In this document: positions 33,944 to 41,721 of the stretch, in pieces
Position numbering within the stretch: the first letter of the stretch is position 1
How the letters are laid out: each line of letters opens with the position of its first letter
Notes under the pieces: model-generated
What the model saw: only the letters and a program-made list of their open reading frames with translations
Told to the model about the DNA's origin: nothing
Databases searched by the model: none
Made by a program: the position numbers and the translations under genes
From: an uncultured Mobiluncus sp.
Lineage (GTDB): Bacteria; Actinomycetota; Actinomycetes; Actinomycetales; Actinomycetaceae
Length of the DNA: 56,563 nucleotides
Reading direction: 5' to 3'
NCBI RefSeq assembly: GCF_902488535.1
Contig: NZ_CABTWO010000015.1
Location: forward strand, 1-56,563

Positions 33944-35259
33944 GCCATGAATCCTTCGTAGTGGTGCTGATGCAGTTGGGCGTTGATGTCCTTCACGGTT
34001 TGCAGGCCAACGCCAACAATAATCAGAATTGTAGTACCACCGAAAGGTAATTGGGGCACGTTCATAGCGACCATCGCAATCTGGGGAATCAGAGCCACGA
34101 TGGTCAAGTAGACCGCACCGGCCGTAGTGATTCGGGTCATCACGTAGTGCAGGTAGTCAGCCGTGGGACGCCCCGCGCGCAAACCGGGGACGAAGCCGCC
34201 GTACTTCTTCATGTTGTCCGCGACTTCCTCGGGGTTGAAAGTAATCGAGGTATAGAAGAACGCGAAAGCGAAAGTCAGCAAGCCGTAAACCACCAGGTAG
34301 AACCAGGAGCTGGAACGGAAGTTCATGCTAATCCACTGAATCCACTTGGCATTTTGGTCACCGAACTGGGCCAGCATCATCGGCAGGGACAGAATCGAGG
34401 ACGCAAAAATGACCGGGATAACGCCGGACATATTAATCTTTAGCGGAATGTAGGTGGTGGTTCCGCCGTACATCCGGCGTCCCACCATGCGCTTGGCGTA
34501 CTGCACCGGGATACGACGCATGGACTGTTCTACATAGACCACAGCCAAGGTCACCAGCAGAATCAGGGCTATAATCGCCAAGAACTTTTGAATACCGCCG
34601 TTACCTCCGGCGATGGCGAACAGCTTTCGCGGCAAGTTAGCGATGATAGAGGTGAAAATCAGGATGGACATACCGTTGCCGACACCTTTTTCGGTAATCA
34701 GCTCGCCCATCCACATAATCAAGCCGGTAGCGGCCGTCATCACCAGAATCTGGAGAATAAAAATCCAGGCGGAATCCGAGGGGATAATCTTTGCATTCGA
34801 GGCGCGGCCGAACAGTGTGCCAGTGCGCGCCGCGGTGATGATGGAAGTTGATTGCAGCACGCCCAAGGCAATAGTCAGGTAACGCGTGTACTGGGTCAGC
34901 TTCGCTTGACCGGTCTGACCTTCCTTGTGCAGGTCCTCAAAACGAGGAATGACTACGCGCAGTAGCTGGATGATAATCGAGGCCGTGATGTAGGGCATGA
35001 TGCCCAGGGCGAAAACAGAGAGCTGCAGCAAAGCGCCGCCGGAAAACATGTTCACCAAGTCGAGCAGCGACCCGTTGTTCTGAACATCAGCGATGACCGA
35101 CTTTAGCGCGGCATAGTCAACACCCGGCAGGGGGATAAACGAACCCCAGCGGAACAGAGCCATGATAAAGAAGGTGAACAACAGCTTCTTACGAAGATCA
35201 GGCGTTTTGAAAGCCTGAATAAAAGCGGTAAACAAGTGTCCTCCAAAGTTTTTCGGCAC
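33940..35259 (-). CDS. secY: Preprotein translocase subunit SecY
   Basis: Channel of the Sec translocon. 439 residues, ten membrane spans. The start MPKNFGGHLFTAFIQAFKTPDLRKKLL is followed by family motifs: plug region GGALLQLSVFALGIMPYITASII, GVGNGMSILIF, MPFAF-type loop ITFNPEEVADNMKKYGGFVPG, then RPTADYLHYVMTRIT. It is separated from rplO by 98 bases containing a strong hairpin. Confidence 0.97.
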   Translation of the reverse strand: MPKNFGGHLFTAFIQAFKTPDLRKKLLFTFFIMALFRWGSFIPLPGVDYAALKSVIADVQNNGSLLDLVNMFSGGALLQLSVFALGIMPYITASIIIQLLRVVIPRFEDLHKEGQTGQAKLTQYTRYLTIALGVLQSTSIITAARTGTLFGRASNAKIIPSDSAWIFILQILVMTAATGLIMWMGELITEKGVGNGMSILIFTSIIANLPRKLFAIAGGNGGIQKFLAIIALILLVTLAVVYVEQSMRRIPVQYAKRMVGRRMYGGTTTYIPLKINMSGVIPVIFASSILSLPMMLAQFGDQNAKWIQWISMNFRSSSWFYLVVYGLLTFAFAFFYTSITFNPEEVADNMKKYGGFVPGLRAGRPTADYLHYVMTRITTAGAVYLTIVALIPQIAMVAMNVPQLPFGGTTILIIVGVGLQTVKDINAQLHQHHYEGFMA

Positions 35260-35321
35260 GTCGGTGAGCGCAGCTCACTTCCTAGCTAAACATGATACCG
35301 GTTCAACAGAGTTTGGTGGAA

Positions 35322-35352
35322 ACGGCGGGGTACCGTTGGTGTACCCCGCCGT
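35322..35352 (-). other. Strong hairpin between rplO and secY
   Basis: ACGGCGGGGTAC (minus strand, 35341-35352) pairs perfectly over 12 bases with GTACCCCGCCGT (35322-35333) round a seven-base loop. Only TTT follows, not a full T tract. This could attenuate read-through from ribosomal genes into secY-adk-map or protect the 3' end of the upstream mRNA. Confidence 0.6.
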
Positions 35353-35357
35353 AATCC

Positions 35358-35921
35358 TTAACGAACGCGTGCGGTCAAGGACCCGCCTTGCGCCTCAACT
35401 TTCGTCTTAGCTGAGCTGGACCAAGCGTCTACAGTCAAGTCAAACTTGGCTGTCGCCTCGCCGGTTCCCAGCACCTTGACCAGGCAATTCTTGCGGACCA
35501 GACCCTTGTCAACCAAGTCGTCAACCGTCAAAGTGCCGCCCTCGGGGAACACTTCGGACAGGCGATCCAGGTTCACTACCTGGTACTCGACATGAAATGG
35601 GTTCTTAAAGCCACGCAACTTGGGCAGACGCATATGCATGGGCATCTGGCCACCCTCAAAGCCCAGGGGCACCTGGTAACGCGCCTTGGTGCCCTTGGTG
35701 CCGCGGCCCGAAGTTTTACCCTTCGAACCTTCACCGCGGCCGACACGAGTCCTGGCTTTGTTAGAGCCCGGAGCCGGACGCAAATCGTGCAGGTACGTCA
35801 CCTGTACGTTGTCGCTGGCTGCAGCCTTTGTAGCGGCGGCTGCCGGCTTCTTGGCAGCGGCCGGAGCTTTCTTTGCCGCGGGCTTTTCCGCAGCGGTCTT
35901 TTCCTCTTCGCTCTCGCTCAT
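35358..35921 (-). CDS. rplO: 50S ribosomal protein L15
   Basis: 187 residues instead of the usual 145-150, because of an N-terminal extension of about 40 residues made of acidic then Ala/Lys-rich sequence (ESEEEKTAAEKP, APAAAKKPAAAATKAAA). The family core begins at LHDLRPAPGSNKARTRVGRG and ends WSSSAKTKVEAQGG. The start is firm: ATG overlaps the rpmD stop by one base and has GGAGGAGG upstream. Confidence 0.97.
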   Translation of the reverse strand: MSESEEEKTAAEKPAAKKAPAAAKKPAAAATKAAASDNVQVTYLHDLRPAPGSNKARTRVGRGEGSKGKTSGRGTKGTKARYQVPLGFEGGQMPMHMRLPKLRGFKNPFHVEYQVVNLDRLSEVFPEGGTLTVDDLVDKGLVRKNCLVKVLGTGEATAKFDLTVDAWSSSAKTKVEAQGGSLTARVR

Positions 35922-36106
35922 CAGTCGACCTCCTCCACGCTAACTAGGTGGCGCACCTTATGAACCTGGCCGCGCACGGCCGGGTTATCGGGGTGTACCA
36001 CAGACTGACGAATTTTCTTTAATCCCAAGGAAGCCACAGTCGCCCGCTGATCTCGCGAGGAACCAATCGTGGACTTCACCTGAGTGATTTTCAGGTTCTT
36101 AGCCAT
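35921..36106 (-). CDS. rpmD: 50S ribosomal protein L30
   Basis: 61 residues of the bacterial L30 family: LKITQVKSTIGSSRDQRATV, then SLGLKKIRQSVVHPDNPAVRG. Start and stop each overlap the neighbouring ribosomal genes by one base (TAATG and TGATG junctions). Confidence 0.97.
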   Translation of the reverse strand: MAKNLKITQVKSTIGSSRDQRATVASLGLKKIRQSVVHPDNPAVRGQVHKVRHLVSVEEVD

Positions 36107-36846
36107 TACGCACTCACTCCTTCGGCAGCCAATTCAGCTTCGGCTTTAACCGCTTCGGCGCGCACCTGAGCTTCGCCTTCGGCACGAGCCCGCAGCATCC
36201 CGGCAGGAGCCACGCGCTCCAGCGGCAGGCCGCGGCGAGCCGCAACGGCCTCCGGCTGCTCCAGTTGTTTCAAAGCAGCCACGGCGCCGCGCACAATGTT
36301 CAACGCATTGTCAGAGCCCAAAGACTTGGACAAAACGTCGCGAATTCCGGCGCATTCCATAACCGCACGCACCGGACCGCCGGCGATTACACCGGTACCG
36401 GGGGAAGCAGGCTTGAGCAGCACTACACCCGCGGCGTCCTCACCGAGAACCTCGTGGACGATGGTGTGGCGAATCATCGGGACATGGAACATGGACTTCT
36501 TAGCCTCTTCCACACCCTTAGCGATTGCTGCCGGAACTTCCTTAGCCTTGCCGTAACCAACACCGACGGTACCTTCCCCGTCGCCAACCACAACCAGAGC
36601 GCAGAAGGACATGTTACGACCGCCCTTCACCACCTTGGACACGCGGTTGATGGTCACCACACGTTCAATGTATTTGTCATCAGCGCTGCCGCCACGACGA
36701 TTGTCACGGCGGTCATCGCGTTCACGGCGATTTCCGCGGCGCTCCCGGCGACCGCCACGATCCTGGGCATCATTCGCACCCAGATCCGTGGTCTGGTCCA
36801 CAGAGTCTGCGGTCTCGCCTGTAATCTGCTGTTCTTGTTCAGCCAT
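36106..36846 (-). CDS. rpsE: 30S ribosomal protein S5
   Basis: 246 residues. An N-terminal acidic then Arg-rich extension of about 55 residues (GGRRERRGNRRERDDRRD) precedes the core YIERVVTINRVSKVVKGGR and VGVGYGKAKEVPAAI. The core ends SDNALNIVRGAVAALKQL. A further C-terminal 40 residues are Ala/Glu-rich. Such extensions are frequent in Actinobacteria. It lies 14 bases after rplR. Confidence 0.98.
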   Translation of the reverse strand: MAEQEQQITGETADSVDQTTDLGANDAQDRGGRRERRGNRRERDDRRDNRRGGSADDKYIERVVTINRVSKVVKGGRNMSFCALVVVGDGEGTVGVGYGKAKEVPAAIAKGVEEAKKSMFHVPMIRHTIVHEVLGEDAAGVVLLKPASPGTGVIAGGPVRAVMECAGIRDVLSKSLGSDNALNIVRGAVAALKQLEQPEAVAARRGLPLERVAPAGMLRARAEGEAQVRAEAVKAEAELAAEGVSA

Positions 36847-36860
36847 TTTCTCAACTTTCC

Positions 36861-37232
36861 TTACAGACTCAGTCCGCCCTCGCGGGCACCTTCAGCCACA
36901 GCCGCGACGCGACCGTGATACATATTTCCACCGCGATCAAACACACACTGGGTGATTCCAGCGGCTTTGGCACGCTGTGCAATGAGTTTGCCAACTTCAG
37001 TCGCCTTGGCCACCTTGTTGTCCTTAGCACCGCGCAAAGCGTCTTCCATGGTGGAAGCGCTCACAATAGTCTTGTGCTCGTAATCGTTGACGAGCTGGGC
37101 GACCATGTGCCGGTTAGAACGGGTCACTACCAAACGCGGCTTTTCCGCCGACCCGAACATGTTCTTACGAACCCGCTGGTGGCGACGCAGACGCGACAGA
37201 CGCTTGCCTTTACCCTTTACAGAATAAGCCAT
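36861..37232 (-). CDS. rplR: 50S ribosomal protein L18
   Basis: 123 residues; binds 5S rRNA with L5. Typical blocks are RLSRLRRHQRVRKNMFGSAE, PRLVVTRSNRHMVAQLVND, and CVFDRGGNMYHGRVAAVAEG. Two bases after rplF. Confidence 0.97.
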   Translation of the reverse strand: MAYSVKGKGKRLSRLRRHQRVRKNMFGSAEKPRLVVTRSNRHMVAQLVNDYEHKTIVSASTMEDALRGAKDNKVAKATEVGKLIAQRAKAAGITQCVFDRGGNMYHGRVAAVAEGAREGGLSL

Positions 37233-37234
37233 GA

Positions 37235-37768
37235 TTACTTACCTGCCTTTCCGACCTTGCGGCGAACATTCTCACCCAGATAGCGCACACCTTTGCCCTT
37301 GTAAGGCTCCGGCGGACGAATCTTGCGCAGATTCGAGGCGACCTCGCCAACCAGTTCCTTCGAGGTACCCTCGACGGTAACCCGGTTGCCTTCCACCTTG
37401 AACGTGATGCCCTCCGGGGGCTCCACATTGACGGGGTGCGAAAAACCGAGCTGGAACTCCAGACCAGCACCCTTTTGATTGACACGGTAACCAGTGCCCT
37501 GGATCTCCAGAACCTTGGAATATCCGTTGGTGACACCCTCAACCATGTTGGCGATGAGGGTGCGAGTCAAGCCATGTAAAGAACGGGACTCACGTTCATC
37601 ATCGGGACGGCTCACGACCACGGTCGACCCGTCAACCTTGGCGGTAATCGGGGCGGCCACGGACATGGTCAAGGTACCCTTGGGACCCTTGACAGAAACG
37701 TCTTGTCCATTGATGTTTACTTCCACACCGGCGGGAATTTCCACCGGAATCTTACCGATACGCGACAT
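37235..37768 (-). CDS. rplF: 50S ribosomal protein L6
   Basis: 177 residues; near the sarcin-ricin loop. Begins MSRIGKIPVEIPAGV, and the C-terminal signature is IRPPEPYKGKGVRYLGENVRRKVGKAGK. Eleven bases after rpsH. Confidence 0.98.
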   Translation of the reverse strand: MSRIGKIPVEIPAGVEVNINGQDVSVKGPKGTLTMSVAAPITAKVDGSTVVVSRPDDERESRSLHGLTRTLIANMVEGVTNGYSKVLEIQGTGYRVNQKGAGLEFQLGFSHPVNVEPPEGITFKVEGNRVTVEGTSKELVGEVASNLRKIRPPEPYKGKGVRYLGENVRRKVGKAGK

Positions 37769-37779
37769 GTCAGCCTCCT

Positions 37780-38178
37780 TTACCAGATGTAGGCGATAAC
37801 TTCTCCGCCTACACCCTTGTCGGCTGCCTCGCGGTCAGTGAGCATACCGGACGAGGACGAAATAATCGCCACGCCCAGGCCGCCCAGGACCTTCGGCAGT
37901 TTGGTGGACTTTGCATACACCCGCAAACCGGGCTTGGAGACGCGTTTCACACCGGAAATCGCGCGTTCACGTTTGGCGCCGTACTTTAAGTTAAGCGTCA
38001 AAGTTTTGCCGACTCGCGCTTCCTCGACTTCGTAGTCTTTGATGTAACCCTCAGTCTGAAGAATGTTCGCGATAGCGGCCTTCATTTTCGAGTACGGCAT
38101 AGATACCGACTCGTGGTACGCCGAGCTGGCGTTGCGCAGACGTGTCAGCATGTCTGCTATGGGATCAGTCATTGTCAT
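37780..38178 (-). CDS. rpsH: 30S ribosomal protein S8
   Basis: 132 residues; binds helix 21 of 16S rRNA and often acts as the spc-operon translational regulator. Begins MTMTDPIADMLTRLRNA; ends SSSGMLTDREAADKGVGGEV. An AAAGGG ribosome site precedes the ATG. The 54-base gap before it is the widest in this part of the operon. Confidence 0.98.
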   Translation of the reverse strand: MTMTDPIADMLTRLRNASSAYHESVSMPYSKMKAAIANILQTEGYIKDYEVEEARVGKTLTLNLKYGAKRERAISGVKRVSKPGLRVYAKSTKLPKVLGGLGVAIISSSSGMLTDREAADKGVGGEVIAYIW

Positions 38179-38232
38179 TGGGCTTGGGCCCTTTCTGAGG
38201 CGGTTTCGTAATCGACCTGCCCCCTAATGTGT

Positions 38233-38418
38233 TTACCAGGAAGACTTCTTAACGCCGGGGAGTTCGCCGTTATGGGCCATCTCACGCAGGCAGATACGGC
38301 ACAAGCCAAACTTGCGATACACCGAATGAGGGCGACCACAGCGCTGGCACCGGGTGTAGGCACGCACCGCAAACTTGGGTTTACGGGCAGCCTTGTTCTT
38401 CAAAGCGGTTTTTGCCAT
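38233..38418 (-). CDS. rpsN: 30S ribosomal protein S14, zinc-binding type
   Basis: 61 residues with the zinc knuckle CQRCGRP and CRICLREMAHNGELPGV, so it is the short type-Z form. Directly follows rplE (two bases). Confidence 0.98.
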   Translation of the reverse strand: MAKTALKNKAARKPKFAVRAYTRCQRCGRPHSVYRKFGLCRICLREMAHNGELPGVKKSSW

Positions 38419-38420
38419 TG

Positions 38421-38981
38421 TTAATCCTCCTTGAACGGGAAACCGAGGTACTTCAGCAGCGCCCGGCCTTCGTCATCAGTTGCGGCGGTGGTTACGACCG
38501 TGATGTCCATGCCGCGCACGTGGTCAATATCGTCTTGGTTGATTTCGTGGAACACGGACTGCTCGGTCAAACCGAAAGTATAGTTTCCGTGACCGTCAAA
38601 CTGCTTGGAGCTCAGACCACGGAAGTCGCGGATACGCGGCAGAGCCGTGGACAGCAAACGATCGAGGAACTCCCACATCCGATCGCCGCGCAGGGTGACG
38701 TGAGCCCCAATCGGGGACCCTTCACGCAACTTGAACTGAGCGATGGACTTGCGAGCCTTGTCAACCACCGGCTTCTGGCCAGTAATGGTGGACAGGTCAG
38801 AGATAGCGCCTTCCATGAGCTTGTGGTCGTGCGCGGCGGCACCCACACCCATGTTCACGACGATCTTTTCCAAACCGCCAACTTGGTTGACATTCTGGTG
38901 CTGGAATTCCTTGAGCAGCTGGCCCTTGATTTCTTCGCGGTACTTGGTCTTAAGCCGCGGGGTGTATTTTTCCTCTGCCAT
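38421..38981 (-). CDS. rplE: 50S ribosomal protein L5
   Basis: 186 residues; 5S rRNA binder. Blocks include PRLKTKYREEIKGQLLKEF, KIVVNMGVG, GQKPVVDKARKSIAQFKLREG and RDFRGLSSKQFDGHGNYTFG. ATG overlaps the rplX stop by one base. Confidence 0.98.
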   Translation of the reverse strand: MAEEKYTPRLKTKYREEIKGQLLKEFQHQNVNQVGGLEKIVVNMGVGAAAHDHKLMEGAISDLSTITGQKPVVDKARKSIAQFKLREGSPIGAHVTLRGDRMWEFLDRLLSTALPRIRDFRGLSSKQFDGHGNYTFGLTEQSVFHEINQDDIDHVRGMDITVVTTAATDDEGRALLKYLGFPFKED

Positions 38982-39355
38982 TACAGATCCTTCCCGGTAG
39001 CTTTGGACACGCGAATCCGGACGGTCTTTTCTTTACCATCGCGATCGACGACCTCTTCGCGCATCCCCACCCGGGTACCCGCGATCTTCTTGGTCGTGTT
39101 GCCGAGCTTGGCCTTGGCGGCCGCGGGCTCGTAGTACATCACGTTGGAAATGTGGATGGAGGCCTCTTTCGTTTCGATGCCTCCAGTCGGACCCTGATGG
39201 GTCCGCCCCGCCTTATTGTGGTGCTTCATCATCATGATGCCCTCGACCACCACGCGTTCGCGCTTCCGGTCGATTCGCAGAATCCGGCCATGCTTGCCCT
39301 TGTCGCGGCCAGTTATCACCACGACTTCGTCGCCAACCTTCAACTTTGCTGCCAT
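38981..39355 (-). CDS. rplX: 50S ribosomal protein L24
   Basis: 124 residues; an assembly initiator with the KOW motif (KVGDEVVVITGRDKGKHGRI) at its start and GGIETKEASIHISNVMYY centrally. The ATG overlaps the rplN stop by one base (TGATG). Confidence 0.98.
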   Translation of the reverse strand: MAAKLKVGDEVVVITGRDKGKHGRILRIDRKRERVVVEGIMMMKHHNKAGRTHQGPTGGIETKEASIHISNVMYYEPAAAKAKLGNTTKKIAGTRVGMREEVVDRDGKEKTVRIRVSKATGKDL

Positions 39356-39723
39356 CAGATCACCTCCGGGGCGAGTGAAATAATACGCATGAACTTCTTT
39401 TCACGAAGTTCACGCCCGACGGGCCCGAAAATACGGGTGCCACGCGGCTCCTCATCGTTCTTGAGGATTACAGCGGCGTTCTCGTCGAAACGAATGTAGG
39501 AACCGTCCTTGCGGCGGGTTTCCTTTTTAGTGCGGACTACGACAGCCTTGACGACCTCACCCTTTTTCACGTTGCCGCCAGGGATAGCATCCTTGACGGT
39601 CGCGACAATGGTGTCGCCGATGCCGGCGTAGCGTCGCTTCGAGCCGCCCATCACACGGATGCAAAGGATTTCCTTAGCCCCCGTGTTGTCGGCGACCTTC
39701 AGTCGCGACTCCTGCTGAATCAT
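39355..39723 (-). CDS. rplN: 50S ribosomal protein L14
   Basis: 122 residues: MIQQESRLKVADNTGAKEIL, then RRYAGIGDTIVATVKDAIPGG and GTRIFGPVGRELREKKFMRI. In most bacteria rpsQ precedes it directly. Here rpsQ is about nine kilobases away and rplN has its own promoter-like sequence. Confidence 0.98.
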   Translation of the reverse strand: MIQQESRLKVADNTGAKEILCIRVMGGSKRRYAGIGDTIVATVKDAIPGGNVKKGEVVKAVVVRTKKETRRKDGSYIRFDENAAVILKNDEEPRGTRIFGPVGRELREKKFMRIISLAPEVI

Positions 39724-39765
39724 CTTTTCTCCTTCGTCTGGCCGGTTCTCAATAGAGCCTTGCCG

Positions 39766-39794
39766 AACCTATCTTGCGTTGCAAGGGCGCACAA
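39766..39794 (-). promoter_or_regulatory. Candidate promoter of the spc part (rplN onward)
   Basis: Minus-strand TTGTGC (39789-39794), a 17-base spacer and TAGGTT (39766-39771) lie about 45 bases before the rplN ATG. Its presence would explain how the spc genes are expressed after being separated from the S10 genes. Confidence 0.45.
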
Positions 39795-39942
39795 ATCCCA
39801 CCTCAAACGGGCGGAATTGAAACCCCTGGCTGACACAGACACATTTGTGAGAGGTCTCAGCCAAAAGCAACCCTCCAAGTTTAGTATTTATTGGCGGGGG
39901 TGGCAAACCGCAGCCAAACCGGTATTCGTCCCGTTGCGAAAA

Positions 39943-39948
39943 CCGCTA
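39943..39948 (+). promoter_or_regulatory. Candidate leaderless -10 element of the carbonic anhydrase gene
   Basis: TAAGCT ends ten bases before the GTG start codon; with the six-to-seven-base distance usual between -10 box and transcription start, the transcript would begin close to the start codon. No ribosome site is visible; the -35 region is weak. Confidence 0.35.
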
Positions 39949-39958
39949 AGCTGAGACT

Positions 39959-40447
39959 GTGTTTGATGATCTCTTACAAGCTAATGCTCAATACGCCAAC
40001 AATTTCCCCTACCGTGGACTTCCCGGCGCTCCCGCGCATGGGTTGCTGATTGTGACTTGTATGGATTCCCGTCTTGATCCTCTCGAGATTTTTGGGCTAA
40101 AGGTTGGACAGGCCAAGGTTCTGCGCACTCCCGGCGGATTCTTGAAGCCCGGCACGTTGGCTGGTGCCATCGCAGCGGTTCATAAACTAAATGTGGACCG
40201 AATTATGGTGCTGGAACACACCAATTGCACCATGGCTTCCACTGACGAAGCGGGACTTCGAGCCATTATTGCCAAACAAGCTGGACAACCCGTTGGAGAT
40301 TTGGTCTTTGGCGCAGACCCGAACCAAGACCAACATTTGCGTGATGACGTGGAGACTCTGCGCAACCACCCCCTGATTAAAGGGTTTGCCGAAGTTGGCG
40401 GATTTATGTATGACGTAGAGACCGGACAAGTCACCCAAGTGTGTTAA
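39959..40447 (+). CDS. Beta-carbonic anhydrase-like protein
   Basis: 162 residues, GTG start. It shows the beta-class zinc motifs: TCMDSRLDPLEIF (Cys34, Asp36, Arg38) and EHTNC (His87 and Cys90), so a Cys-His-Cys site is intact. Two departures from better-known enzymes: RTPGG in place of the usual RNAGG, and HTNC where HTGC or HTDC is normal. It is at the short end of the family. Hydration of CO2 is the likely activity, but the altered positions leave room for a different small-molecule hydrolase. Stands alone, facing away from rplN. Confidence 0.83.
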   Translation: MFDDLLQANAQYANNFPYRGLPGAPAHGLLIVTCMDSRLDPLEIFGLKVGQAKVLRTPGGFLKPGTLAGAIAAVHKLNVDRIMVLEHTNCTMASTDEAGLRAIIAKQAGQPVGDLVFGADPNQDQHLRDDVETLRNHPLIKGFAEVGGFMYDVETGQVTQVC

Positions 40448-40661
40448 ATTCCAGCTCGTTTAGCTGCTGCAACTTGATAGACTGCCTGGCATCCAAGCCC
40501 AGCAGTCCGATGCCATTTCTGCATCCCAGGTTCTCTGATACTGTTCAGGGTTTGCGCTGCTCAAAATTTCCTGAAGCCCGCTGTTATTGAAGGGTAGCAA
40601 AACGAGGAATTTTCCTGATAAATTTGACTCAGGTGTTGCTGTTTATTCTTTAGGAGGAATT

Positions 40662-41120
40662 ATGTCCAACCCTTATCAACCCCAGCAGAGCAATCCCGGT
40701 CAAGTTCCCGGATCGCAACCCGGCCAGCCCATGCCTGGCCAGCCCATGCCCGGGCAACCGATGGGGCAACCAATTCCCGGCCAACCGATGGGGCAACCCA
40801 TGCCCGGCCAGTTCGCCCGCCCTTATGAGCATCCCCAAGAACAGACCCTGATGGCACTGGCTATTATCGGCATCTTCTTTTGGCCTTGCTCACCTATCGC
40901 CTGGTATATGGGCAGCAAGGCGAAAAATGAGATGGTGGCCCAGAACATGGAACCCACCTCGAAACTAAAGACTTGGACCATAGTCGCTATGGTATTTACG
41001 ATTTTGGGACTAGTTGTTATCGGTATCAATATCATCATGGCGGTTGTGGGAGGACTGGCGATTCTGGGAATGGCTAGCGACACGAGCGCGGGACTTTTGC
41101 CCGTTTTGAGCGCCATCTAA
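40662..41120 (+). CDS. Proline/glycine/glutamine-repeat membrane protein (DUF4190-like layout)
   Basis: 152 residues from the ATG at 40662, which has AGGAGGA immediately upstream. Residues 1-52 are low-complexity, built on repeats of GQPMPGQPMGQP. Then two membrane spans follow: about 64-84 (LMALAIIGIFFWPCSPIAW) and 106-140 (TWTIVAMVFTILGLVVIGINIIMAVVGG). The arrangement of a Pro-rich cytoplasmic tail plus two spans is common in small actinobacterial membrane proteins of unknown role. A terminator follows 30 bases after the stop. Confidence 0.85.
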   Translation: MSNPYQPQQSNPGQVPGSQPGQPMPGQPMPGQPMGQPIPGQPMGQPMPGQFARPYEHPQEQTLMALAIIGIFFWPCSPIAWYMGSKAKNEMVAQNMEPTSKLKTWTIVAMVFTILGLVVIGINIIMAVVGGLAILGMASDTSAGLLPVLSAI

Positions 41121-41150
41121 ATCGATCTCGGTTCCATAACGAGCCCTTTT

Positions 41151-41190
41151 GATGGGTCTTACCTGCGGGTGAGGCCCATCATGGTTTTTA
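41151..41190 (+). terminator. Terminator after the small membrane protein
   Basis: GATGGG (41151-41156) pairs with CCCATC (41175-41180), with additional inner pairing between TTACC and GGGTGA; a T-rich run (GGTTTTTA) follows. Confidence 0.85.
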
Positions 41191-41281
41191 TAACGCCCCA
41201 AGTCATCGCCTTTCTGGCTCCCCTACGAAGTCTTGTCTGTGTTGAAAAGACATTGGATTCTTCACGGGGCGACAGAACATA

Positions 41282-41326
41282 AAATAGATGTTTGCCCGGG
41301 CTGTAAGCCCGGGCAAACATCTATTT
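41282..41326. terminator. Bidirectional terminator after rbsD
   Basis: Two 21-base arms (41282-41302 and 41306-41326) are perfectly complementary round a three-base loop; the core is TTTGCCCGGGCT. Runs of A/T flank both sides, so it can stop transcription arriving from the ribose operon and from the opposite side. It lies five bases beyond the rbsD stop codon. Confidence 0.9.
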
Positions 41327-41331
41327 ATTGC

Positions 41332-41721
41332 TCATTTTCCGAAAGGCACACCGCAACGCAAAATCACATTCGCCCACGGAGTATCCTCCCCAGTTCTGAC
41401 TACAAAAGCTGCTTGCGCTACCTGGCGCTTGAGCTCTTCATGGGAAATTGTGTCATGAGTCCCAGGAATCTCCGCAAACCAAGATTCCACCTCGGTGCCG
41501 ATAGCCTCAGAAGCATAACAGCACGCTTCTATTTCAACTTCTGACAACAGAGCCTGAAGCACCGGTTGGAAACGAGGCAAACCGAACACCACGCTCAAAT
41601 CCACTACAGGAATATGCCGAGGAATCGGCAGGCCACAGTCCGCCAACACGAAGGTGTCTGTGTGGCCTAAACACGCAATCTGAGCCAGAAGACTGCGATT
41701 CAAAATGCCCTGTTTCTTCAT
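41332..41721 (-). CDS. rbsD: D-ribose pyranase
   Basis: Converts beta-pyranose ribose to the furanose form used by RbsK. 129 residues from the ATG at 41721 (AAAGGA upstream), giving the standard MKKQGILNRSLLAQIACLGHTD with the catalytic histidine. ADCGLPIP and RTGEDTPWANVILRCGVPF are family blocks. The ATG overlaps the rbsK stop by four bases. Last gene of the operon. Confidence 0.95.
   Translation of the reverse strand: MKKQGILNRSLLAQIACLGHTDTFVLADCGLPIPRHIPVVDLSVVFGLPRFQPVLQALLSEVEIEACCYASEAIGTEVESWFAEIPGTHDTISHEELKRQVAQAAFVVRTGEDTPWANVILRCGVPFGK

Noticed and set aside
40690..40815. CRISPR-like short repeats
   Set aside because: They are in-frame codons of the GQPMPG repeat protein, without spacers of constant length.
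41233..41544. Plus-strand frame of 103 codons running through the long hairpin
   Set aside because: It reads through a terminator and then antisense to rbsD; the start has no ribosome site.
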